Of a stretch of 64,000 nucleotides of DNA, positions 50,403-63,300 are shown piece after piece. How positions within the stretch are numbered: position 1 is the first letter of the stretch; the number at the start of each line of letters is the position of its first letter. The position numbers and the translations under genes are program-made. The notes below the pieces were generated by a model, which saw only the letters and a program-made list of their open reading frames with translations, ran no database searches and had not been told where the DNA came from. The stretch comes from Chaetorhynchus papuensis (taxonomy: Eukaryota; Chordata; Aves; Passeriformes; Rhipiduridae), in contig VWYX01000743.1 in NCBI GenBank assembly GCA_013396525.1, positions 101,551-165,550 of the forward strand, written 5' to 3'.

Positions 50403-51533
50403 AATACAGGACTTTATACAGAGTAAAAAGGTAGGAAATTAGGGTTTTCTGGCTGATCCACAAACACAGCTACAAGAGCATTGAATTTGCTGTCATATCT
50501 GTAGCAAGAACCAGTGTTAGAGGGGAATGGACAATCCTAGTGACATCTGCTATACCTAATGACAGGAGAGAGTCTCTTCTGTGTTCTGAAGTGTGAAAGA
50601 AAGGGAAAGGATACCATGGTTGTGAAGCTGTCCCTGTTAAGCTGCTCTGAGGCCCAGAAGCTTGCCCTAATTATGATTTGGAGCAGCTCACTTGGCATGC
50701 CTTAATTTCTCGACTCTAAATGTCACTGCTGTCTGTGCCAGGAGGTTTTATGGATAGGTATGTCCTTTATCAAATGATGCACTGACTTTGCAGTTCTGTG
50801 GCTATGCTATGGATCACAGGCTTTGGCAATGCTAACAAGCTAACTGCGAATTTGTTGTTAGACTCTTGGGATGACTACTGGAGCAACACTTGCACTAATT
50901 TTACCAAATGAGTTGTAACACAAGGAGCCTGAATTTTCGCTATACATATTTGAGTAGCCTGTGCTAATCTTTACCCATTGCTTTTCAGGACCCCAGGCTA
51001 AAATGCAGTGGTAGTTAAAGGATGAAAGTTCAAATAGCCACCTGTATCAATATTAGATGCTCTTAGAAATTATTCAAAAAATAATTAGCATCCCTGAAGC
51101 AAAAACTCAAGCTGAAAAATGGAGCAAATATTACCATCAAGTCAATTTAAACAGCAAGTCAGCACTTTACTTTATATGAACTTTATGAACCCTCCTGATG
51201 TTCAAAGCTAAATCTTCCAGATGCATATCACCTTCCAGAGCAAATCAGGAGAGAACTGCAGTTTAGAATTTCACTTTGCAATGGGCAAACACTAAGTGAA
51301 CACTTGGATAACTCATCTACTATTACAGCAGTTTGGCCTGCCCATACAAAAATAAGCCTTGTAAAGGCACCTTTTTTCCTTTTTCTCTTCCACACTCTAA
51401 GTCAAATGTCCTGCTTCTGCAAGGAATGGAGAGGCAACAGATTGCTGAAGTAACAGGAAAACTATAATGGCTTTGTATTTACAGTAAACTAAGGGGAGGA
51501 CAACACAGCTAACCTGGCAGCTTTTCCACCTTC
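50403..51533. other. intergenic, no gene seen
   Basis: Unique sequence between a CR1 piece and the ERVL-like LTR. Nothing recognised. Confidence 0.5.
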
Positions 51534-51538
51534 ACTTT

Positions 51539-52175
51539 TGTCTTAGGTTACAATGTAAGATGTAACCAAAAGTATGCATTCTATCAACATCTGTAAAAAC
51601 GAGGTGGGGCAGGGTTCTTTATCTCTTCCATGACACATCCCTGATAACTCCCTCTGGAGCAATATTTTTCTGCTAATGGGCCATCCAGCCTCACTGTGTG
51701 ACTCATAAATTACATCATCCCTTTGTGACATGCTCCGCCCAGGGGGAGGAACCCAGCATTCCTACTTGGATATAATCTGAGGTTTGGAAGACCAAAGCCA
51801 GCCTTTCCTACTGGATTCTCAGAGGACAAGAGCTACTTAACCACTACTGAACCTTCACAGGAGGGCCAGACCCTTCTACAGGATCACTGCTTTAACAGAA
51901 CCACATCAGGAGGACTGCAGCCACCACTTAATCAGACTGCTACCAGCACCCTGACCGACAGGGTGTCAGGTTGTATCCTGACTCTGTCAGTTTAAGCTGA
52001 TGTTTCTGTATTATTGCCTTGTTATCTATGTTAGTAAAGAACGGTTATTCCTATTTCTCACATCTTTGCCTGAAAGCCCCTTATTTCAAAATCATAATAA
52101 TTCAAAGGGAAGGGGGTTACATTCCAAGGGAGGCTCCTGCCTTCCTTAGCAGACACCTGTCTTTCAAACCAAGAA
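51539..52175 (+). mobile_element. solo LTR, ERVL-like, about 637 bp
   Basis: Starts TGTCTTAGGTTACAATGTAA and contains phrases I associate with avian ERVL LTRs: GGGGCAGGGTTCTTTATCTC, GCTCCGCCCAGGGGGAGGAA, TAGTAAAGAACGGTTATTCC, ATCTTTGCCTGAAAGCCCC and GACACCTGTCTTTCAAACCA. A perfect 5-bp duplication ACTTT flanks it (51534-51538 and 52176-52180), the size expected for ERVL. The 3' end reads CCAAGAA, so the normal terminal CA appears mutated. No internal genes lie next to it. Confidence 0.85.
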
Positions 52176-52180
52176 ACTTT

Positions 52181-54225
52181 CATTAAACAAAAAGATCGTA
52201 GGAGGAAAAATTTGAAGTGTAGGCACAAATAATCAATCCAGATTCTAGTTGGAAAGTAAGGGCAGGTAGGTTTTTTTGTGTGGAAGATTAAGAGAGAAGA
52301 AGCTGCATGTCATATTATTCAAACAAGCATGTTCTTTACTCTAGGAAGCAGAGTCAGAAGGAGGCTTGTAGAAAAAGTGAAGATAAGGCAATCTGTGATT
52401 ACACATTTCCTCAGTTGGACTTTTAATCTGGCTTAAACTTCCATCAGCTTTCTTCGACCATAAACCAAAGGGAGTGTATGATATGTATATCTATAAAGCC
52501 ACCCCCTGCTCCCTACCCCCACCAAATGATCAACCAAAGCGAGTCTGCTTTGAGTCCCTGCTGCACTTACAGCTTGAGGCTTCAGCTCCAGAGCAGCTTT
52601 CCAGCATTGCTGTTGTGCAACAAGCAGGGCTATTATAAGGAAGCATCCTGCTATTCCGTCTGTAATTGTCACTCTCCCCTAAAGTGTTATCTCATGTAGA
52701 GCTTCAGAAGGTGTGAGAAAACAACCATTAACTTTATTAAATCAAGGACACAACATAATAAAAACTTTTGGGATTTTTTTCGGGGGGAGGGAACTGAAAA
52801 TATTCCCTACTGAATCTTGAGACTGTATGGCCAGGCTTACAAAATATTCTGATTAAGGAGAAAATGCTGGTTCATTTCTGTTATCTGTCAGGTTTATTAT
52901 TTTCAGGGAGTGGTTTATAACACAGTTGGCACCAATACTCACAATCATATACAACACATCAACACAATGGCTGTATCATTTTGACTGGCCCTTGCTTGAG
53001 TTATAGTAATGCCTGCTGGCATTGTCTTGTTGCAGGAGGCTTGTGTCAGCACTTCTGCTTCTGTATTAACCCATTTGTTAAGGGGATTATAATAATTTAG
53101 CCATAAACATTTTTCTGTGTTTGAATTATTAGCAAAAGTAATGCTAATAATATCTTAAATTTATATTTTGCCTTTCATCCGAAGAATCCCCAAGCTTCCA
53201 GGAATGCAGAGAGTACCATTACTTTAGTAAACCCTCACCACTGGTACTTTTCAGGATAAAACAAAACATACTGAATTAACATCAGAACTTTTTCATGGGG
53301 GAGGAAATGTGTTTAACACTTTCTTATGAGCAAGAAGTCAGATGCATTTATCTGTACACCCATCCCCTCTACATATGCAGTGAGACCAAGATTGCATATT
53401 ACCATTCTATGGATAGGTGAAATTAAACAAGAAATACTTATTTGCCTGCCTGAATGGATAGCCAAGTGAGAAACTGAGTGAGGGAGACTTGTGAAGTGGG
53501 CATAAACCAGTCTGTCTGAATGAGCAGAAGAATTGAGAATAAAAGAAGCATCCACACTTCTGCTGTGAACTCTCTAAGGAGCCAAGTCAGCTAGCCCCGA
53601 TACACAAACTACTTTCTCTATACATGATTGGACTTAAAGCCATTAGGATAAATTAAGCAACTCCTACAAAACCCCAGAGGACTGAAAGTCTCACATTAAA
53701 GAATGTCTGCCTAGAATAGCTGTGATCCATTGAATGCAAGGGGGAATGTTTGGCATCCATAAACACATACCACCAGTAAGCTGAGAAGTTAAGACAACAC
53801 AAGACTGGCAATGAAGAAGATTTTAGCAGGGAAGATTGTTGCAGTATGTTGTTGCTGGACTTTTCCTTGAACAAGACAGGTACAGTATTCTTCAGGCATG
53901 ACAGTCTGCCTGGATATACAGTAGAGATCTTGCCCAGGAAGCAGAGCTCTAGCAATGAAGGGTCATACTATGTTTTAGTCTGCAGGGACCAACTACAATT
54001 CCAGTCTTTGCAAAAGTGAGCATATTAAACCTTGTAACAGTCAGGAAAAGTTCACTTCAGCCTATTACAGAATACAATGTGAGAAGTGTAGGTCACTTTT
54101 TTCTAGCACATGTTGAATAGTGTCCTGTTTTCGCAGTGTCTAAATAAAGCACAGTGATGTGGTGCCACTGGAGCTGCAGGGCATTGAATCACAACCTGTG
54201 ATGAAGATATGACCTCATAAGGCCA
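52181..54225. other. intergenic, no gene seen
   Basis: AT-rich unique sequence, with no gene or repeat recognised. Confidence 0.5.
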
Positions 54226-54372
54226 CAAAATCATAAAATCAAAATGGCTTGGGTTGCAACCTTAAAGGTCATCAAGTTCCAAACCCCCATGACCCATGAA
54301 CATTTTATCTGGGTATTTGCGAGCTGCCTGAACCTCTGCCTCATGGAGTAGCAGACTCTATCCAAACTTCCA
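54226..54372 (-). mobile_element. old CR1 LINE fragment, reverse orientation
   Basis: AAAATCATAAAATCAAAATG, TTGGGTTGCAACCTTAAAGG and TCATCAAGTTCCAAACCCCC match the diverged reverse CR1 start (cagaatcatagaatcaccaggttggaaaagacc type). Downstream blocks are unclear. Confidence 0.65.
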
Positions 54373-57300
54373 TAGGGAGCACTTCATCCTCACAGTACTC
54401 CTCTGGGATCCAAGAGAACATCCTATTAACAGGATCCTTGAGACAGATATTTTGTTCTGAATACTGTCCCCCACAATGAGAAATATACAAATCCAGATTT
54501 AAAATGTCCAGACTAATCGGAAATCATATCCATTATGGAAAGCTGGACAATAGAAAAATTCTAAAAAAAAATTACCGCTGAAAGAAGATCACTGGGCTAA
54601 TACCTTACTTTTCACTATTAAAATAATGAGAGAAGATTTAAGAGGTGGAATTGTTAGCCTAGCTTAAATCAATAGTCTAGCTTCCCTTCTTGATGCTAAA
54701 AATCTCTAGGCCTAATTTCATGGCTGATGATAGTCAAGAAATTAAACTAGATAACCATAAGCTCAATACCATAATTCTGGTATTGAGCTGTGTTAGTCAA
54801 TTTTAAAAGCATACAGAATTCCTCTGACTACAGTGCTGAATTATTCAATGCACATGCACAAATTATTTGCTGCAATCTGGTCAGCACTTGAACCCAGTCT
54901 TAACATAAGGTTCAAAACACTTCCTTGCTCCAAAGTTTGTGTGGTTTTTAAAATTTGAATTATTCTTAGCAGAATAATAAAATGAAAGAAGGAAAGTAAG
55001 GATATGATAGTGCAGCTGTCCCATTCCCATATTGTCAGTTTCACATACCACTTTTAAATCCACAGATGGGAGGCTTAGCAGCCATGGCATATAAAAGGTC
55101 AAACACAGACCATGGGTAACCAGTCTAACAGCAGCCAATATTCTCTTTTAAGGTGTAAAATGTTTAAGACAGTCCACCACACAAATGCAGATCTTTATTT
55201 CATATCCTTCGGTCAGTTACTATAAAATCCAGGAAGTACCCAAAACAGGACAGAAGAAGGAAGTCTAATCCTTAGGAAGGCATGCTCAGTCAGAGCAAAT
55301 GTGTTATTCAGCTTAACATTGTGGGGTCGGAGTTCAAACACTAGAACTCCCATTAGGAGGTCACATTTCAGGGTCAGAATATACAGAAAGACATTCAATT
55401 TCTGCTGAGAGTCCGTGGGCCTAATTTTATTGTTCCTGAATATGCAGGAATACTTTAATTCCTTTGTGTTTGGCCCAAAAGGATTAGAAGAAGGTAGATC
55501 AAATGTTGGCAACTATTAGCTGTATTTTTTCTTTCTTTTGTGCTACTAAGAAAGTCATGTTAGTGTTTGGCCATCTTTTTTTACACTCTTTTACACAGTA
55601 AACTTACCCAGCTTCTCAGCAATTACTCTTGTAATTAGGATGGCTGTTTTCTTCAGAATCCCAAATATAAGAAGTTTCTTTAAAACAGAAGCTTCTTTGA
55701 AATACGTTTCAGACCAGAATTTTTATAAATGAAAACTGGATTTTGTATCTCTTTTTCGACGAGCTTCATGAGATAATCCAAAGTCATCAGACAATCAAGT
55801 GTTCACTTTGTAGTTCCTGTTTTATGCAATAAACTTGTTCTGGGCTTCACAACAGGCTCATCTTAAACATCTGTTCCCGTGGAATTGCCAGCCATTTGAA
55901 AGTAATGCTCAGGATCTCTTGCCAACAGAGGGCAACAAAGCTTATTAAAAGTTCTTTGCCAGACTGAGACATTGGTGTTTTCTCAAGGCTCACATCACCA
56001 TCCCCATGTCACCACCAAACCTCAGTTTCAGTGCATTGGGCTACTCACTCAGACTAATGAACTTGTCTTGCCAAGTATTACAATGCATCAGCACCATATG
56101 GCTGGTGGCAAATAAACTAGCTATTATTTGCACATCTGCTGAGTAATATTACGTTAAAACATTACATGAGCAATTATGTTAAATTATATTAAACAAATCT
56201 ATTTCAAGTAATGCTGAATCTCCAGGGCTTGCACATCTTTAGTTACAGGAAGTTTAGTGCAGGGTAGCAGATGCTGCCGATTTATTAATTGGATATAATA
56301 TGTTTAAAATGTCAAGTGCACAACAGTAATTTCATAATGGATATTCATTTTAGGCAAATAAATAAAAGTCAAAGTTTTTAAAAGATATCAGAGGAGTTGC
56401 ACAAAATTTATTATGCCAGTGTCTAGTCTTCAGCATGTGAACAAACAGGGCATTTCTCGTACTGCAGAAAAGAAAGCAATGTTTACACTTCCACTTTGGA
56501 ATTATTCCCAAAGTCATTTTCAATATGACTTGAATATGCTAAGTTCCCTTCTCACCTTTACCCTCTAATGTTGTTTTATGTGTTTTTTGCTTTTTACTTT
56601 TCTTGGAGCTTCCTTTGTCACAGATTTACTTACACATTTTCTTTTGCCCAGTCTGTTTATGGAGAGGTATTTGTCCAGACTATAGATTAACACCAATAGT
56701 GGGACTGGGTCAGTAGAACACACACTTTGTGAAGTGCAAATTTCTTTCCTTTCTTTTCTTCTCCCAGTTCTCACCCCCAGCTTCCAAATGATGCCCTGGC
56801 TGGCCACATTGTGTTAATAGTCTGGTCAACACAATACACAGCATTAAACCCAAAAGTGTTCATCAGAAAGAATGTCATATGTAGATAGTGACATGCTAGG
56901 GCTGAATAAGGGATCTGTGGTTAGTGAATTATGGTATTTCTTTAGGATTTAATCCTACCACGTATTTTAAAGTCCTACTTCATCAGCTGCTATAGACTCA
57001 CAACAGTATATTTCACAATTCAGCTTTGTCATACCAGCTACTGGAAAGTACTATCACTACCCAGTTCCGTGCACTTATAATCTTTGCCACACCTCAGTGG
57101 TATTTTGTCCTAGCTTTTCCTTCTGAGCGACAGGTAGGTGTTCGTGGCAATGCTGAAGCTTTTATTCCAGTCCAGTTACAAGAGAACCCAGACTGGACCT
57201 GTTTATATCCATATTTCTACCTGATATTTCCCAATGTGTTTGTGAATAATATGTATGTATGGAAGCAAAAGTGCTTTTTCAGGAAAACAGGAAAATACTG

Positions 57301-60300
57301 GCTTTTTTTTGAATATACCCATTTCAGAGTACAATGGTCATCTGTGGCCTTCACTACCTCAGGGGCTGAGAAAGCCCAAGTGGCAGGAAAGGCATCCTCT
57401 GCAAGACTGTAGGCTCTCTGGAAGTGAAGGAAAAGATGTCCAAGAAAGACCTCTTTCAGTCCACAAAGGATCAAAAGCCAGATGGAGAAATTAGAAGTTA
57501 AGGCACTTATCCTTTACCCACCTCAGTGAAGCATTAATCCAGTAAATGATAAACACCTGAGTCACAGAAGATGAAAGTAGGTGCACTCTTGTGCTACAAA
57601 AAATTTGTCAGCCAAAAAAATACCGAAAGAGCAGATTCTAAGGGTTTACTTCTTTTGTTCTGCAGGTGGCAGAGAAAAGATGTTTTCTTTTGAGGTTGCC
57701 AGTGCAAGGTAGGGCTTTGCAAACTGTAATATGTCCTTTCTGGCTAGTCTCTGTTACACAATGTTTTGCCATACTTCTTGAAAAAACATAAGACAATAAA
57801 GCATTCTAGGAAATTTTCTGCATTTGAATCTGGCCACTTGAGTAAGCGTCTGGCAAACAAACAGAGCTGACAGAAGGATTCCCAACCCTCCCATCCCCAT
57901 CTTCCAATAGATTTATAGTTTTAATCTTTTAATAGATTTATTTCAGTTTGCTCCAACTCTGTGATTAACCACAGAAATGCTCTGTTTACTGTTGAGGCTG
58001 TTTTCTGCTTTCCTGAACTGGAAATGTGCCAAGGGGTGTACTGGCTGGATACCAAAAGATAGCCTTAGCAGAAGGATGAATGAATGCATATGGAGGGTTA
58101 ATTGTGGAAATGCCACTGTGATGTGAAAAAATCCTCTGTTCCCATCCTGTTCATGGTCCCACATCCAGCAGACACAAGAAGGTTCATGGCTAAATTCTGT
58201 TGAGTCTAAGCTTAAATAATGTTAGCCACTCCTAGGGCTAGGCCACGCAAAGGTAACAAAACACTGACTTGATTTGCCCTCTGGAGTTGTACCTGCTGCC
58301 TTTGAGTTGGTTCGGAGGTGCCTGGCGATGAGCTATGAATGACAGGACAGCACACACACCTTTCCAATAAATCTCCTTATGTGTATCCAGCTCCACTGCT
58401 TTTGAGGCTCTGTTGTCCTCCCTGTGTCTCTGGCTGTCACCCTGCTCCAGAGGAGACCAGCCACTGCAACAGCCACTCCCCGTCTCACCTCCTGCTGCAG
58501 ATGTGTGATTCCACATCAGTAGTGAAGGGATTTCCTGGAGAAATACAGCTCACTACCAGTGACTCCCTGTAAGACTGTTTTTGTCCTTTTAATCACACTA
58601 GGTTTTCCTACTTAGAAACCCAATCAATTCCTTGCAACTAGCAACTGGTAAACAACAAACATTCCTTTACTTCTGCATTTAGTGAAAACTAAGTTGTTCC
58701 TTATAGGGTGTCTCCCCACCCCTGAATTGCAAAAGCAAAAGCCAGCAGTTTGCAGCAGGGATCAAGCCCCTGAATTTCAGTACTGTAAATAAATCTCATT
58801 TATCTTTCTCACTTGGGGAGCAGCAAGCAGAAATACACATTTGAGAAAGGAGACCAGCTTTCTCTGTACCTTAGGAACGGTAGTTAGGGAAAAGGAAGAC
58901 AGACAGCTATTGGGGGAGATGATTGACCTAGATTATTTCTAGTGATAAATTGAAGTATCTTCCTTCCAAAACTTTGCAAGCACCAACTGCATTTTGATGA
59001 GGAGGAATTCTTCTCATCACCAAAAAAAATTTTTAACTGTAAGTTGGCACCTGAGTCTTAAAGAGCAAGGTTTTTATGCAATATTTTCATGAGCATAAAC
59101 AATATTTGAGGTCTTGGACTGCTCTTCTTCAATGAGTAATTAACCCCAGGATTCATTAAGAGATTGAAAAGAATAATTTGTTTTTATAGTGTGGGAGCAC
59201 ACTTTATTTCTGATCTAGTTCTTTTCATTAAAAAGAGAGTTTGCAGTAATTTGACTACTAACTAATATCAAAGTATCCTTCATCTCAAAGCCCTGAAGCT
59301 ACAGAACAAAATTTGGTAAGTGCTCGAGAACAGTGGAAAGATCACGATAGAACTCCTGAGTGAGTGCAGTGTACCAATGGAAGTGTCCTGGAAGGAGTTG
59401 TGTACTTGAGAACCTTTTCACATGGAGCTTTGGTGTCAGGCACTTCATGTTGTAAAGTTGTTATGAATGCAGCATGGAGGATGGGTACTCAGTTTGACTG
59501 GATTGGCACTCATGTAAATGCTGCAGAATTTCAAGGCAAATGCAAACCTTCCCCTTCTCCCACCTCCCCCTTAATCCATCTGGGGCTAGGAAGAGAGAGA
59601 GAATTACTAACAGACTGAGTGTGATTCTGCCACTTTGCATCAGATGATAGTAATACACAGCTGGGAAGAACAAGTCTTTATTTGTATGTGAGCGCAGCAT
59701 TGTTTTCCTTCTGCAAAGGAATGATTCTTTTTAAAAGTGCACCGTTAGTGGGAAGAAAGCACAATGCACAACCACCACCGTGACTAGTTCCCTCACCTGA
59801 AGGCATTGAGGAGATATTTACCTTAGGGAAGTAAATATGAAGGCCTTGAGATTCTTCCTTATTAAATGAGAAACAGTACCAAGCCTCACTGACCTCTTGC
59901 TCAAGAAGACCTGGGGCTTTGTCATAACGAAGAAACAAGGAAGCTGAATAGATTTATGCTTTGTGGAACACTGCAGGAAAAACTATCATGATAACCCCAA
60001 ACCCTGAACTTCTCTGCTGAAGCAGAATGCTTCAGAATATTGTTTAAACTAAATTCTACCTGCTCCACATAAGCATTCTGCAGGGACTCTCTATATAAGT
60101 TTTAAGGTGTTTTCCTCAGTGATTCTTCATGAATAAAGACTAGTTCATAGGCCAGCAGAAGCCCAAGCATACCTTTCAGCTTTGTGACCTCTTTGTGGAT
60201 GATCATGGGTCCATGATACTGTTTTTCTCCAATGTGTTGCAGAAATGAATCACTCGTCTGCATGCAGGACAAGTCTCCACATGTTGGATGAATTTTGCAG

Positions 60301-63300
60301 GCCATACAGCATACACAAAAGCCAGCCATAGCCCTATGCTTTTGTGCCCCTGGATGATCCCCAGAATGCAAATAAAGCCACCTCCCTCCCTCAAATCACA
60401 CATCAGTCTATAAAGACAGACTAAGCCTAAAAAAATACTTTGACTTTACAAAGTGCAATCCTGTCTCCATACATCCTTGTCTCTGAGGTAGGACTTCAGA
60501 AGTACTAAATACTGGATTTTCCTCCCCACTCTTCTGGCTTTGCACAGTGCAATGCACAGCTCACTGGCTCACTGTGAAGATCATGGAACCAAAATGCAGA
60601 CACCTGGAGTGAAGGTGTAGACCTGACCCTACAGTCTGCCTTTGAAGCACTCAAGAGGAGAGCCCTAACAAGTGGAAGAGGAAAAATGAAAACAGTGTGG
60701 CAGGAGACAGTCACCAGGGGAAGTATGAAATAAATGGGTCCATAGTATACAAAAGCTAATAACTATCCAAGACTGTAAAAGGGAAGACTGGGAAAAGAAA
60801 AACATGGAAAGAGACGAAATAGTAAGAGAAAGTGACCTAGCTGTTCTAAAGAGATGCTGTAGGTAGGCAAGCACATGAAAAAGGATTGGAGGGAAGCCTT
60901 CATCCCTTCTCCAAAAACTCTACTAATCATTTTATGCAGGAAGCTAAGCCATGTCTACACCTAGATGCTTAGCTCTTCCTTCAGCTGTCCAAATCTCAAC
61001 CAGCTGCACAATGGCCGTGTTTCATAAGCCCAGGGGTGGGCAGGGTTTGCCTCAAAATCTGAAGAGTGTAGCAGGGTCCAAGCTTAGGCAAAAAATGTCT
61101 TTTTTTATGGGTCAAAGATGTGCTACTCCCAGGCTGAGGCACGGTAGCTGCAGGAGGCACTGCCCCAGGACATTTGGACAGCAATAGTGCTGCTCTGCTG
61201 GGAGACACCAGCTCTTTGTGCAGCAGCACACAGAGGAGAAACCTGCATTTCAAACACACAATAAAGAGAATTATGGATGCATGTCGATAACTTCAGAGAA
61301 AGAACAAGGCACTATGTCAGTCAGAAACCCACAGTACATTACAAAAACTTAGCTTGGGTGACCTTGACATCTAAGACATACATGACAAGAACAAAAATTC
61401 GAAGCAGGAGGGTGAAAAAGCTGGGTTTGTAACTGTTTGCATAGCGAAATATCTGGACAAAATGCAGGGATTGAAGGCACAGAGTAAGGCATACTACAGC
61501 CACATATCTTAGCACATGAAAATTATTGGTTTAATATGCTCTAAAGAGCTTGTGAAATCACTCCGAACATTAATTCAGTTTACTGTGCTCTTTTTACACA
61601 CACGAGAGAAAACATCTTCCCTTCCTCTTCACTCCCCTTTCCCCATGAGATTTAAAATTTCCCAGGGCAGCACAGGTTGCTGTACCAGATTAAATAGCAG
61701 AGAAAATTACACCGTCATGTTACTGCTGTTAGGGTTTAAAATGGTATCAGCATTTCTTTTATATATTTCTATTCATATAAGGTTTATGAGGTTGACACAG
61801 CCATAAAATTTCGCTGTAACATGACCTACAGGACCATGCCCTAAGACCAAGAGGTCACTTTACTTCATTGTTTCCCCTCAGTTATTCTTGAAAGCTCTTT
61901 TGTTTCATTTTTATAAAAGTCATACATAGAAAGAGAGATAGATCATGTGTTCCCATTTTTCATAAAAATGACCGCAATACTAATGTTTTAAAAGATGCAT
62001 GAACTGAACTTATGTTCAGCAATTCTTTCAGAATTAAAAGTGCCTTGTTTTAATAATACTACATGACTACTGGACTAACGGAGTACACAGATAGCTCCTA
62101 TTGAGCCCAGGGTGTGTGCTTCATCCACTAAAAGAAAGCTTTATGATAGAAAACTCTTTCATCAAAGAGTTATTAAGTTCTTTTTAACCAGTGCATTTGC
62201 TTGGCTATGGGTCAGAGAAGCAGTTTACCTGTTCTTCATACCTCTGTTCATCTGGTTGTGCGATGCTGGAGCAATCAATGATACTGGACTTGCCAGAGTT
62301 TCCCAAATGGGATCAGGCCCATATGACACTTGCTTTGGCCACTCCCTGATCCTTCAACCTGAACAGTCAGATTAGAGGTGAAAGAAAAACCTTATTGTAG
62401 GGTCATGGAGATGGAGAGAAGCCTGTGTCTTTGCTGTTGGTGCATTTTTTGCTTGTGCAGTAGCAGCAGAGTAACAGGGATTCCCAAGGATGAAGTATGA
62501 CATCTGACAGGCCCAGTTCCAAGAAAATCCTCAGGCAAGGGCCACGGGTTGGATTTGCATCTGCTGTCAGCTGCTACAGTTTTTTATTTGCGTGCCAGTA
62601 AAAGCTGAGTGAGGGAGCTTTTGCTGAAGTGCTGACCCATCTTGTGATGTGATGATAGATAGGTTCTCTGCATATATCTGATGTTTTAAAAACATACTTG
62701 GACTCACCTGCCTGTGCTTGCACAGAAGGTGGCTGACTGGCACTTTTCTTCACTGATTTTAAGCTACAGATCCAAGTTCCTTCTGGGACTCTTTCTTTGC
62801 TGTAGCAAAACCAAGTCATATCTACAGGCCAGACAGCACCTTCATCAGCTGTTGAGGGGCTGGTCTCCCATCCCTTGCTTCAGGATCTGCTGCAAGAGTC
62901 TGTCTTCTCCAGAATTGTCTTCACAGCTTCTTTCAAAAGGAGTGTCTGGGAATGTCCCACATAGGGATCTAGTTTCATACTCAGTGTTGCCCAACTCTGA
63001 ATCAGTGAGTAATAAAGAAGTGGATGACTTATTTTCCTATCTATTTTCCATAGAAAAATCTCTAAAAAATATTTCATTTCTCTATTTCTTGTTCTAATTT
63101 CAACAAACATATACACATAGATACCTTCCTGGCTACTGCTTAAAATTAAGGAGATACATATATCTGAAGGTTATTTGGGTTATACACCATCCTTCACATG
63201 ACACTAGTGCCACATCCTTCAGTTAAATTACCATATGACCAGACTTCCATCTAAGAATACCCATTTTCAAATTTATTTGCATAATTTAAGTAATTTAAAT

